This document shows, in pieces, positions 1-4,422 of a stretch of DNA of 7,048 nucleotides. Source of the DNA: Chloroflexota bacterium (lineage in GTDB: Bacteria; Chloroflexota; Dehalococcoidia; SM23-28-2; RBG-16-64-32); the NCBI GenBank assembly GCA_016190405.1, contig JACPQO010000282.1, forward strand, positions 1-7,048, in the 5' to 3' direction. The notes under the pieces are model-generated. The model did not search any database. It had not been told where the DNA came from and saw only the letters and a list, made by a program, of their open reading frames with translations. The translations under genes and the position numbers were made by a program. Position 1 is the first letter of the stretch; the number at the start of each line of letters is the position of its first letter.

Positions 1-1
1 G

Positions 2-781
2 ACCCGCGCCGTGCGCGACGGCGACGATTACGTGGTCAACGGGCAGAAGATCTGGACCTCCGGCGCCCACTTCGCCGACTGGATGATCCTGCTGGCCCGC
101 ACCGACCCGGAGGCGCCCAAGCACAAGGGGATCAGCTACTTCCTGCTGGACATGAAGACGCCGGGCATCACCGTCCAGCCGCTCATCGACATGATGGACA
201 ACCACGGCTTCAACCAGGTGTTCTTCGAGAACGTGCGGGTGCCCAAGGACTACCTGCTGGGCGAGGAGAACCGAGGCTGGTACATGGCGGCGACGACGCT
301 GGACTTCGAGCGGTCGTCCATCGGCGGGGCGGTGGGGGCGCGACGGATGCTGGAGGACCTGGCGGCGTACGTGAAGGAACAAGGAACCAGGAACAAGGAA
401 CCAGGCCCCGCCGCCTCCCCAAACGGGCCCCGCTCCGACGTGAGGGTGCGCACCCGCCTGGCCGACGCGGCCGTGGACGTGGAGATGGGGGGACTGCTGT
501 CGTACCGGGTGGCGTCAATGCAAGCGCGGGGGCTGGTGCCCAACTACGAGTCGTCCATCGCCAAGCTGTTCAACACGGATATGCAGTTGCGGCTGGCCAG
601 AGCGGGGCTGGAGATCATGGGGCTGTACGGGCAACTGACACCCCACTCCAAGTGGGTGCCCCTGAAAGGCCGCTTCGAGCGGCAGTACTTGTGGCAGACG
701 GGGATGGTCGTGGGCGGCGGCACGCCGGAGATCCAGAAGAACATCATCGCCATGCGCGGGCTGGGGTTGCCGAGGGGGTAG
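2..781 (+). CDS. Acyl-CoA dehydrogenase, C-terminal part (5' end outside window)
   Basis: The frame is open from base 2, so the start lies upstream; 259 residues are visible. It is a FAD-dependent acyl-CoA dehydrogenase (alpha,beta-desaturation of an acyl-CoA; substrate unknown). Visible parts are the middle beta domain (VNGQKIWTSGAH, then FFENVRVP), the helical C-terminal domain, and the family-typical ending GGGTPEIQKNIIA. A Glu in LDFERSS (bases 308-310) lies on helix G, where isovaleryl- and long-chain-CoA dehydrogenases carry their catalytic base, so I infer this is the active subunit. The loop after that helix is oddly long (KEQGTRNKEPGPAASPNGP) and is partly encoded by a heptamer tandem repeat. 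The next ACAD at 1567 lacks a catalytic Glu, suggesting an alpha2beta2 pair like mycobacterial FadE26-FadE27. The family is certain; the pairing is inference. Confidence 0.93.
   Translation, partial: TRAVRDGDDYVVNGQKIWTSGAHFADWMILLARTDPEAPKHKGISYFLLDMKTPGITVQPLIDMMDNHGFNQVFFENVRVPKDYLLGEENRGWYMAATTLDFERSSIGGAVGARRMLEDLAAYVKEQGTRNKEPGPAASPNGPRSDVRVRTRLADAAVDVEMGGLLSYRVASMQARGLVPNYESSIAKLFNTDMQLRLARAGLEIMGLYGQLTPHSKWVPLKGRFERQYLWQTGMVVGGGTPEIQKNIIAMRGLGLPRG
374..405 (+). repeat. Heptamer tandem repeat inside the ACAD coding region
   Basis: The sequence reads AAGGAAC, AAGGAAC, CAGGAAC, AAGGAAC, then CAGG: about 4.6 copies of a 7-bp unit. Seven is not a multiple of three, yet the reading frame continues intact into the conserved C-terminal domain. 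It encodes KEQGTRNKEPG in the loop after the putative catalytic helix. A length change by one unit would break the gene. Confidence 0.85.
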
Positions 782-791
782 AGTGTGGTAA

Positions 792-822
792 TTGGCCACA
801 GATAGACACAGATGGACACGGA
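792..822 (+). repeat. Degenerate direct repeat, copy 1 (CAGATGGACACGGA type)
   Basis: Begins TTGGCC and continues with roughly 10-base internal periods (CACAGATAGA, CACAGATGGA, CACGGA). It matches copy 2 at 842-872 at 24 of 31 positions by hand count, with starts exactly 50 bp apart. Such GATGGACACGGAT-like strings occur as dispersed non-coding repeats in several environmental bacterial genomes; that link is from memory, not from a search. Confidence 0.65.
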
Positions 823-841
823 CTATCCCTCCACCCCGATC

Positions 842-872
842 TTGGCCGCTGATGGACGCAGATAAACGCGGA
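842..872 (+). repeat. Degenerate direct repeat, copy 2
   Basis: Second copy of the 31-bp repeat, also starting TTGGCC and ending CGCGGA. Most of the seven differences from copy 1 are A/G transitions, as expected of an old duplication or of two members of one dispersed family. The similarity loosely continues to about 882 (GATGGCGCTGATC). Confidence 0.65.
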
Positions 873-896
873 TGGCGCTGATCATGGATGGGCGAA

Positions 897-937
897 GGTT
901 TCCACCATTGAATCTGGGCCTGGACGAACAGTCGTGA
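897..937 (+). pseudogene. Relic of an ACAD ribosome-binding site and N-terminus
   Basis: From TTG at 908 the bases translate as (M)NLGLDEQS followed by a TGA stop at 935-937. The intact gene downstream starts MDLGLDEQQ. Bases 897-931 match 1556-1590 at 26 of 35 positions by hand count, and the match extends upstream through the GG-TT of the ribosome-binding region. Inside the coding part four of the six differences fall at third codon positions, as between diverged paralogues rather than in a target-site duplication, which would be identical. It is the stub of a former ACAD gene start, now separated from any body by the RAYT gene. Confidence 0.65.
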
Positions 938-1016
938 GTCAGATGCGATGTGGGCAAGTAGCTTCAGCTGCCTGCTGCCACCCGATCCCGCAATACGCGC
1001 TGGTTAGTCGTAAACA

Positions 1017-1541
1017 ATGAGACGCATACGGCTGCATCCGGACGCCTATCGGACCGGGCACTGCCTCTCGGTCACGGTAGCCGTCACTGACCGCGTCCGG
1101 CTGCTCGATCGGGCCGAAGCAGCGGAGACGGCACTCGAGGCGCTCCGCGGGACTGCGCGAAGGTATGCAGCATCTGTTTTCGCATATTGCCTAATGCCTG
1201 ACCATGTGCACCTTCTTGTGGCGCTCCCTGATGGGGAGAGCCTGGTGGATTTCATTCGCGACTTCAAGCAGCTGTCGTCGTTCCGCATCAAGCGGCTGGC
1301 AGGAAAGCCAATCGCCGTCTGGCAGCAGCGCTTTTACGATCATGCCTTGCGTTCCCCAGAGGCACTCGAGGACGCGGCACAGTATATCTGGAACAATCCG
1401 CTGCGGGCAGGTGTCGTCTCGGACCCCAGCGACTATCTGTACAGCGGCTCGTTCGTGTGGGAAGGAGTGCTGTTGGGGTCTGAAGACCCTGACCTACACG
1501 ATGCGAACGCGCACCAGCCGGTAAAGTCATCGTGGAACTAG
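1017..1541 (+). CDS. REP-associated tyrosine transposase (RAYT; HUH/Y1 family)
   Basis: A 174-residue single-strand DNA transposase of the IS200-like Y1 superfamily. The HUH motif is H63-V-H65 in PDHVHLLV. The likely nucleophile is Y123 in AQYIWNNPLRAG, aligned with E. coli RAYT DYIYINP. WQQRFYDHALR (102-112) is the usual RAYT signature before that helix, and YLYSGS fits the family end. The length matches an intact RAYT and all key residues are present. Known relatives cleave at a GTAG or GGAG tetranucleotide next to a REP hairpin, usually as domesticated single-copy genes. Start ATG 1017 is chosen because homology begins at once; no Shine-Dalgarno is visible. It lies between two ACAD genes on the same strand, 25 bp before the next start, and has more A/T-rich codons than its neighbours, suggesting insertion. 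Confidence 0.9.
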   Translation: MRRIRLHPDAYRTGHCLSVTVAVTDRVRLLDRAEAAETALEALRGTARRYAASVFAYCLMPDHVHLLVALPDGESLVDFIRDFKQLSSFRIKRLAGKPIAVWQQRFYDHALRSPEALEDAAQYIWNNPLRAGVVSDPSDYLYSGSFVWEGVLLGSEDPDLHDANAHQPVKSSWN

Positions 1542-1550
1542 CGAGGCCAG

Positions 1551-1557
1551 AAGGAGG
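1551..1557 (+). promoter_or_regulatory. Strong Shine-Dalgarno of the second ACAD
   Basis: AAGGAGG, nine bases before ATG 1567. It fixes the start codon of the gene and lies only ten bases after the RAYT stop. Confidence 0.85.
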
Positions 1558-1566
1558 TTCGCCCCA

Positions 1567-2703
1567 ATGGACCTAGGACTTGACGAACAGCAGGAGATGC
1601 TCAGGAACTTCGCCAGGGACTTCCTGGAGAAGGAATGCCCCGAGACGCTCGTCCGCGCCATGGAGGAGGACGAGAAGGGGTACTCGCCCGAGCTGTGGCA
1701 GAAGATGGCGCAGCAGGGCTGGATGGGGCTGATCATCCCGGAGGAGCACGGCGGCACCGGCATGAACCTGTGCGAGCTGGCGGTGCTGCTGGAGGAGTTC
1801 GGACGGGCGCTGGTGCCGGGGCCGTACATCTCGACCGTCGTGCTGGGGGCCGTCCCCATCATGGAGGGCGGCAGCAAGGAGCAGAAGGAGCAGTTCCTGC
1901 CCAAGATCGCCGCCGGCCAGCTCATCATGACCCTGGCCCTGACCGAGCCCTCCGCCAAGTGGGACGCGGACGGCGTGCAGTTGGAGGCCAAGAAGAGCGG
2001 CTCCGACTACGTCCTCAGCGGGACCAAGCTGTTCGTCCCGGACGCCCACGTGAGCGACTACATGGTGGTGGCGGCCCGCACCTCGCAGGGGAAGACGCCG
2101 GAGGAGGGGGTCACGCTGTTCCTGGTCGACTCCAAGTCGCCGGGAATCAAGTACGAGGCGCTGAAGACCATCGCGGCCGATAAGCAGTGCGAGGTGGCGT
2201 TCGAGGATGTGAAGGTGCCGGCGGCGAACGTCCTGGGGCCGGTCGACAAGGGGTGGCCCATCGTGGAGAAGACGAAGAAGGTGGCCACGGTGGCCGCCTG
2301 CGCCTACCTGGTGGGGCTATCGCAGATGGACTTCGACGTGACGCTGAACTACGCCAAGGAGCGGGTGCAGTTCGGTCGGCCTATCGGCTCGTTCCAGGCG
2401 ATCCAGCACAAGCTGGCGGACGCGATCATCGACGTGGACGGGTCGCGGTTCATCACCTACAAGGCGGCCTGGAGCCTGCAGGAGGGCGAGCCAGACGCCG
2501 ACCTGATGATCTCCATGGCCAAGGCCTGGACGTCGGACGCCTCGCGGCGGGTGGTGGCCCACGGGCAGCAGATCCACGGCGGCATCGGCTTCACCAAGGA
2601 GTACAAGATCCAGTTGTACTTCCGGCGGCAGAAGTGGATGGAGCTGATGTGGGGCGACGCGGACTACCACCGGGAGTTGGTGGCGGAGAAGCTGGAGGTG
2701 TAG
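1567..2703 (+). CDS. Acyl-CoA dehydrogenase, probable non-catalytic subunit
   Basis: A 378-residue full-length ACAD. Order: N-terminal helical domain (MDLGLDEQQEMLRNFARDFL; GWMGLIIPEEHGGTG at 51-65), beta domain (LALTEPSAKWD 123-133; AFEDVKVP 211-218), C-terminal helical domain (ERVQFGRPIGSFQAIQ 265-280, whose Arg266 helps bind FAD in the family; QIHGGIGFTKEY 335-346). Glu is missing at both known catalytic positions: helix G reads EKTKKVATV (234-242), and the C-terminal site, GluGlyThr in short-chain enzymes, is Trp362-Gly-Asp. In mycobacterial FadE26-FadE27-type heterotetramers one subunit is likewise inactive, so this is probably the partner of the upstream ACAD. Start fixed by the Shine-Dalgarno at 1551. 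Its 3' end is duplicated at 2833-2944 and a start-like relic lies at 897-937. Confidence 0.93.
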   Translation: MDLGLDEQQEMLRNFARDFLEKECPETLVRAMEEDEKGYSPELWQKMAQQGWMGLIIPEEHGGTGMNLCELAVLLEEFGRALVPGPYISTVVLGAVPIMEGGSKEQKEQFLPKIAAGQLIMTLALTEPSAKWDADGVQLEAKKSGSDYVLSGTKLFVPDAHVSDYMVVAARTSQGKTPEEGVTLFLVDSKSPGIKYEALKTIAADKQCEVAFEDVKVPAANVLGPVDKGWPIVEKTKKVATVAACAYLVGLSQMDFDVTLNYAKERVQFGRPIGSFQAIQHKLADAIIDVDGSRFITYKAAWSLQEGEPDADLMISMAKAWTSDASRRVVAHGQQIHGGIGFTKEYKIQLYFRRQKWMELMWGDADYHRELVAEKLEV

Positions 2704-2760
2704 GGGCCAGCGGGGACCGCATCCCGTTGCGCGGGGCGTTCTGACCCACCACCCAGCCAG

Positions 2761-2826
2761 CCCCCAGATTCCTTCGCGTACAGCGTTGTGCCGTCGAAGG
2801 GCGGCATGGCCGCTCAGAATGACAGC
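2761..2826 (-). repeat. Dispersed-type repeat (GTCATTCTGAGC ... GAAGGAATCTGGGGG)
   Basis: On the minus strand the stretch begins GCTGTCATTCTGAGCG and ends CGCGAAGGAATCTGGGGG. From memory this resembles a short non-coding repeat (GTCATTCTGAGCG...GAAGAATCT) scattered through many Chloroflexota and other environmental genomes. Only one copy lies in the window, so repeat status rests on recall, not on comparison here. Confidence 0.55.
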
Positions 2827-2832
2827 GGTGGG

Positions 2833-2944
2833 GGCGGCAGAAGTGGATGGAGCTGACCCTTCGGCCCGGCTCAGGACAGGTGTGGGGCGACGCGGACTAC
2901 CACCGGGAGTTAGTGGCCGAGAAGCTGGAGGTGTAGGGGCCAGC
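2833..2944 (+). pseudogene. Partial copy of the second ACAD's 3' end
   Basis: Bases 2833-2856 equal 2624-2647 exactly (24 of 24). Bases 2881-2944 equal 2648-2711 at 62 of 64 positions, through the stop codon and eight bases beyond. Between the blocks lies a 24-bp insert (2857-2880). Both mismatches are silent (TTG to TTA, GCG to GCC) and the insert keeps frame, so the copy still reads as KWMEL, eight to nine altered residues, then WGDADYHRELVAEKLEV and a TAG stop at 2934. A TGA at 2820-2822 closes the frame upstream and no start is visible, so it is a non-functional fragment. Confidence 0.9.
2857..2880 (+). repeat. 24-bp insert of the CCCTTCG...CTCAGGACAGG type
   Basis: This block is absent from the intact ACAD end and present in its copy, so its borders are exact to the base, give or take any bases shared at the junction. 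It starts CCCTTCGG and ends CTCAGGACAGG. That recalls the widely scattered CCTTCGACAAGCTCAGGACAGG-type repeat of bacterial genomes (recall, not searched). No target-site duplication is evident. Confidence 0.6.
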
Positions 2945-2958
2945 AGAGCGCAGACGCT

Positions 2959-2986
2959 GTAGGGGCGAGGCATGCCTCGCCCCTAC
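2959..2986. repeat. Perfect 28-bp palindrome starting GTAG
   Basis: The left arm GTAGGGGCGAGGCA is followed directly by its exact reverse complement TGCCTCGCCCCTAC, with no spacer. There is no T-run on either side, so it is not an ordinary intrinsic terminator. GTAGGGGC also appears at the stop codons of the ACAD and its copy (2699-2706, 2932-2939). It could be a REP-like element, a cruciform-forming site or a bidirectional transcription barrier between converging genes. Confidence 0.9.
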
Positions 2987-3126
2987 GTTCGTCTTACGAG
3001 CCTGCGTTCGTTATGCGGCATTGGTGCCCCGCGCGGCCCATCAGCGAGTGGTCCGCTCACGCGGAGGGTTCGCGTTGGCGGATGAGGCCTTACTGGCGAC
3101 CGAGGCTACGCAGGCGCGTCGCGCCG

Positions 3127-3176
3127 GTAGATGTGACCTGCGCCGGGCGCTTCAGCCCACCGCAGGTCACATGTAG
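3127..3176. repeat. GTAG-bordered hairpin, candidate REP element
   Basis: The arms ATGTGACCTGCG (3131-3142) and CGCAGGTCACAT (3161-3172) are exact 12-bp inverted repeats. Inside, GGGC (3145-3148) pairs with GCCC (3155-3158) around a six-base loop, with a two-base mismatch between the stems. GTAG stands directly before (3127-3130) and directly after (3173-3176) the hairpin. It begins five bases beyond the stop of the minus-strand membrane protein gene and could stabilise that transcript's 3' end, though no U-tract follows. The architecture fits the GTAG-plus-hairpin substrates known for RAYTs. Confidence 0.8.
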
Positions 3177-3177
3177 G

Positions 3178-3873
3178 TTAGCCGTCCGTCTTGCGTCGGA
3201 CGCTTCCCATGAGATCGGATAGGAGAAGAACCAGTGCTATCAAACCGGCGGCGATGGCGAGCAGGCCGCCTAGGTTGAAGATCATCGTCCGCGCTTCGCC
3301 CCACTCCTCCAGCGAAAGCGCGTATGCCCACATCCCAACAACCGTGGCAACCGAGACTCCGATGACTAGAAGCAACCATTTCCACCGGCTTTTCCCTGTA
3401 GTCCTGATGCGGTCAACTCCGATTCCCACAGTCCCGCCGGTCTGCCTGGCGCGGAAGAAGGCGATCGCTACCATCGCGATACCGAGCGGGATCGTGATCA
3501 CCAAGACCAAGTACCAGGCGACGCCGGCCATGCCGATAAGAATCAGAGATAGTGCCAAGACTACGGCTGCGGCGACCATGGCGCGCATGTAGAAACCTTT
3601 GTTCATTCGTAGACTCCTGTCTGCGCGCGTCGAGGCACGAGCCTGTACGCGCCACGTGATGTCGGACAACATACCGAGAACCGCGCGAGCGGCGATCTCG
3701 GCCGCTGTGCCAAGGGGCGGCTCACGCGTGAACTCGGCGAGCTGTCGCTGCTCCCAGAGGTCGCAGTTGATCTCCATCCGTCGTCCCTCTCGAAGCTCAC
3801 GCGGCAGCCCGAGGGTGTACAGCGCCACCCAGGAGCGGGTCATCCCGACGGCGAGGGCCACGGCTGCGTTCAC
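3178..3873 (-). CDS. Four-helix membrane protein in a PadR operon
   Basis: 231 residues from a GTG start at 3873. That start overlaps the regulator's TGA stop as GTGA, typical of translational coupling. The open frame continues upstream, but that part lies under the PadR gene and has no membrane-protein character. Residues 1-90 are soluble: GLPRELREGRRMEINCDLWEQ (22-42) resembles the short charged prefix found before membrane domains in many PadR-linked proteins. Hydrophobic helices lie near 97-118, 120-140, 164-186 and 199-222. The C-terminus is basic (RRKTDG). No catalytic motif is visible and the function is unknown. Context suggests PadR controls its level; a role in envelope stress or as a transporter accessory protein would be guesswork. 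The hairpin at 3131-3172 follows the stop directly. Confidence 0.8.
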   Translation of the reverse strand: MNAAVALAVGMTRSWVALYTLGLPRELREGRRMEINCDLWEQRQLAEFTREPPLGTAAEIAARAVLGMLSDITWRVQARASTRADRSLRMNKGFYMRAMVAAAVVLALSLILIGMAGVAWYLVLVITIPLGIAMVAIAFFRARQTGGTVGIGVDRIRTTGKSRWKWLLLVIGVSVATVVGMWAYALSLEEWGEARTMIFNLGGLLAIAAGLIALVLLLSDLMGSVRRKTDG

Positions 3874-4235
3874 GGCGTCACCGGTCCCATCTCCGGCCGG
3901 GGTTGCGTGGCGCCCCTGCGCATGGGTGCGCGCGCGTTTAGCATGGCCGCTTCGCCGGCGGCGGTCACCCAGTACAGCCGCCGTCGCGGCCGGTTGGTCT
4001 GCGCGGCGACGAGCGGGTCCTCCCACTCGCTCTCCAGCAGCCCCGACCGCTGCAGCCGGTCGAGGGCCTTGTAGAGCGTGCCGTGGGCGGTGAGCAGGCG
4101 GGCGTCCTGGCGTTCCTTCATCTCTCGAGCGATCAGGAAGCCATGGAACTGCGCGACGCCTTCCATGCGCAGGCGGATGCCCACTTCAAGGACGGCGATT
4201 TCGATGGGGAGCAGGTGGCCCGCCTTTCTTCTCAT
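3870..4235 (-). CDS. PadR-family transcriptional regulator
   Basis: 121 residues from ATG 4235. A winged helix is readable: FHGFLIAREMKER (30-42) in the first helices, LTAHGTLYKALDRLQRSGLLESEWED (48-73) as recognition helix and wing start, and RPRRRLYWVTAAGEAAM (82-98) as wing and following helix. GTLYKALDRLQRSGL is the PadR hallmark. The usual C-terminal dimerisation helix appears short and is replaced by a Pro/Arg-rich tail. A longer reading from TTG 4271 is rejected because that TTG is the first part of a consensus -35 box. It overlaps the membrane protein gene by four bases. PadR proteins usually repress their own operon and release on binding a small molecule; the ligand is unknown here. 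Confidence 0.88.
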   Translation of the reverse strand: MRRKAGHLLPIEIAVLEVGIRLRMEGVAQFHGFLIAREMKERQDARLLTAHGTLYKALDRLQRSGLLESEWEDPLVAAQTNRPRRRLYWVTAAGEAAMLNARAPMRRGATQPRPEMGPVTP

Positions 4236-4271
4236 GGTGAAAATAATAGGAAGATATCTGCCGTTTGTCAA
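4236..4271 (-). promoter_or_regulatory. Consensus promoter of the PadR operon, leaderless
   Basis: On the minus strand TTGACA (4271-4266) is followed after exactly 17 bases by TATTAT (4248-4243). Seven bases then remain before ATG 4235, which puts the transcription start at about 4236, so the mRNA would begin at or one base before the start codon. No Shine-Dalgarno exists. Between the boxes lies AGATATCT (4252-4259), extended to a 14-bp dyad with one mismatched pair (4249-4262), a candidate PadR operator. Confidence 0.8.
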
Positions 4272-4339
4272 GCCCCCACAGCCGATTTTTCGGAAAATGA
4301 AGTTTGTTCTATCCGGGAGCGTGGTGGCCCCGGAAGCGC

Positions 4340-4369
4340 TTGACTTGTCCGTCGTGGTTCGCTTAGTAT
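4340..4369 (+). promoter_or_regulatory. Promoter of the superoxide dismutase gene
   Basis: TTGACT (4340-4345), an 18-base spacer, then TAGTAT (4364-4369) gives a good sigma-70-type match. Transcription would start near 4376, leaving a leader of about 47 bases. Upstream lies an inverted repeat TCCGGG/CCCGGA (4312-4317, 4329-4334), a possible operator. Confidence 0.65.
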
Positions 4370-4399
4370 CTACCGAGTAAATTTCCCCATCTCGGATAC
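4366..4399 (+). promoter_or_regulatory. Inverted repeat across the SOD promoter and leader
   Basis: GTATC (4366-4370) and CGAG (4374-4377) together pair with CTCGGATAC (4391-4399) with a three-base bulge. It covers the -10 box and the expected transcription start. As DNA it could be an operator; as RNA only its inner CGAG/CTCG part would be transcribed. Chance occurrence is possible. Confidence 0.3.
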
Positions 4400-4408
4400 T
4401 TTCCCACT

Positions 4409-4414
4409 AGAAGG
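4409..4414 (+). promoter_or_regulatory. Shine-Dalgarno of the superoxide dismutase gene
   Basis: AGAAGG, eight bases before ATG 4423, supports that start and the signal peptide that follows it. Confidence 0.7.
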
Positions 4415-4422
4415 CGGGCCCC

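Larger units (their letters stand above)
782..1016. other. Intergenic stretch upstream of the RAYT gene
   Basis: No gene is supported in these 235 bases. They hold two copies of a degenerate 31-bp repeat (792-822, 842-872) and a relic of an acyl-CoA dehydrogenase start (897-937). From 938 to 1016 I see no convincing promoter, terminator or Shine-Dalgarno sequence for the transposase. Confidence 0.7.
2704..3177. other. Gene-free stretch packed with repeats and gene debris
   Basis: No gene is supported in 474 bases. The stretch holds a partial copy of the ACAD 3' end, a TGTCATTCTGAGC-type repeat, a 24-bp insert of the CCTTCG/CTCAGGACAGG type, a perfect 28-bp palindrome and a GTAG-bordered hairpin. 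At 2984-3002 and 3003-3019 there is a weak direct repeat (TACGTTCGT / TGCGTTCGT). From 3020 to about 3120 I see nothing recognisable. Two genes converge here, so it is a 3'-3' region with little constraint. Confidence 0.75.

Noticed and set aside
792..872. CRISPR-like array
   Set aside because: Only two degenerate copies, no constant spacer series and no cas gene.
897..1590. Target-site duplication left by the RAYT
   Set aside because: The two copies differ at 9 of 35 positions, mostly silent codon changes, and Y1 enzymes are not known to make target duplications.
2317..2973. 218-residue minus-strand frame through the ACAD end and repeats
   Set aside because: It merely joins the antisense of the ACAD with the repeat debris.
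3131..3172. Ordinary Rho-independent terminator
   Set aside because: The stem is strong but no T-tract follows on the minus strand, and the GTAG borders point to a repeat element; a role in ending transcription is still possible.
3013..3222. Small 69-residue plus-strand open frame
   Set aside because: No Shine-Dalgarno, an Arg-rich composition without homology, and it runs through the hairpin into the antisense of the membrane protein.
3874..4026. 51-residue N-terminal extension of the minus-strand membrane protein
   Set aside because: It lies wholly under the PadR gene in another frame and is Arg/Ala/Gly-rich as GC-rich shadows are. The GTG overlapping the PadR stop is the natural start.
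4236..4271. Upstream TTG start giving the PadR protein 12 more residues
   Set aside because: The TTG belongs to a TTGACA -35 box with a consensus -10 box 17 bases on; the region is promoter, and family homology starts after ATG 4235.
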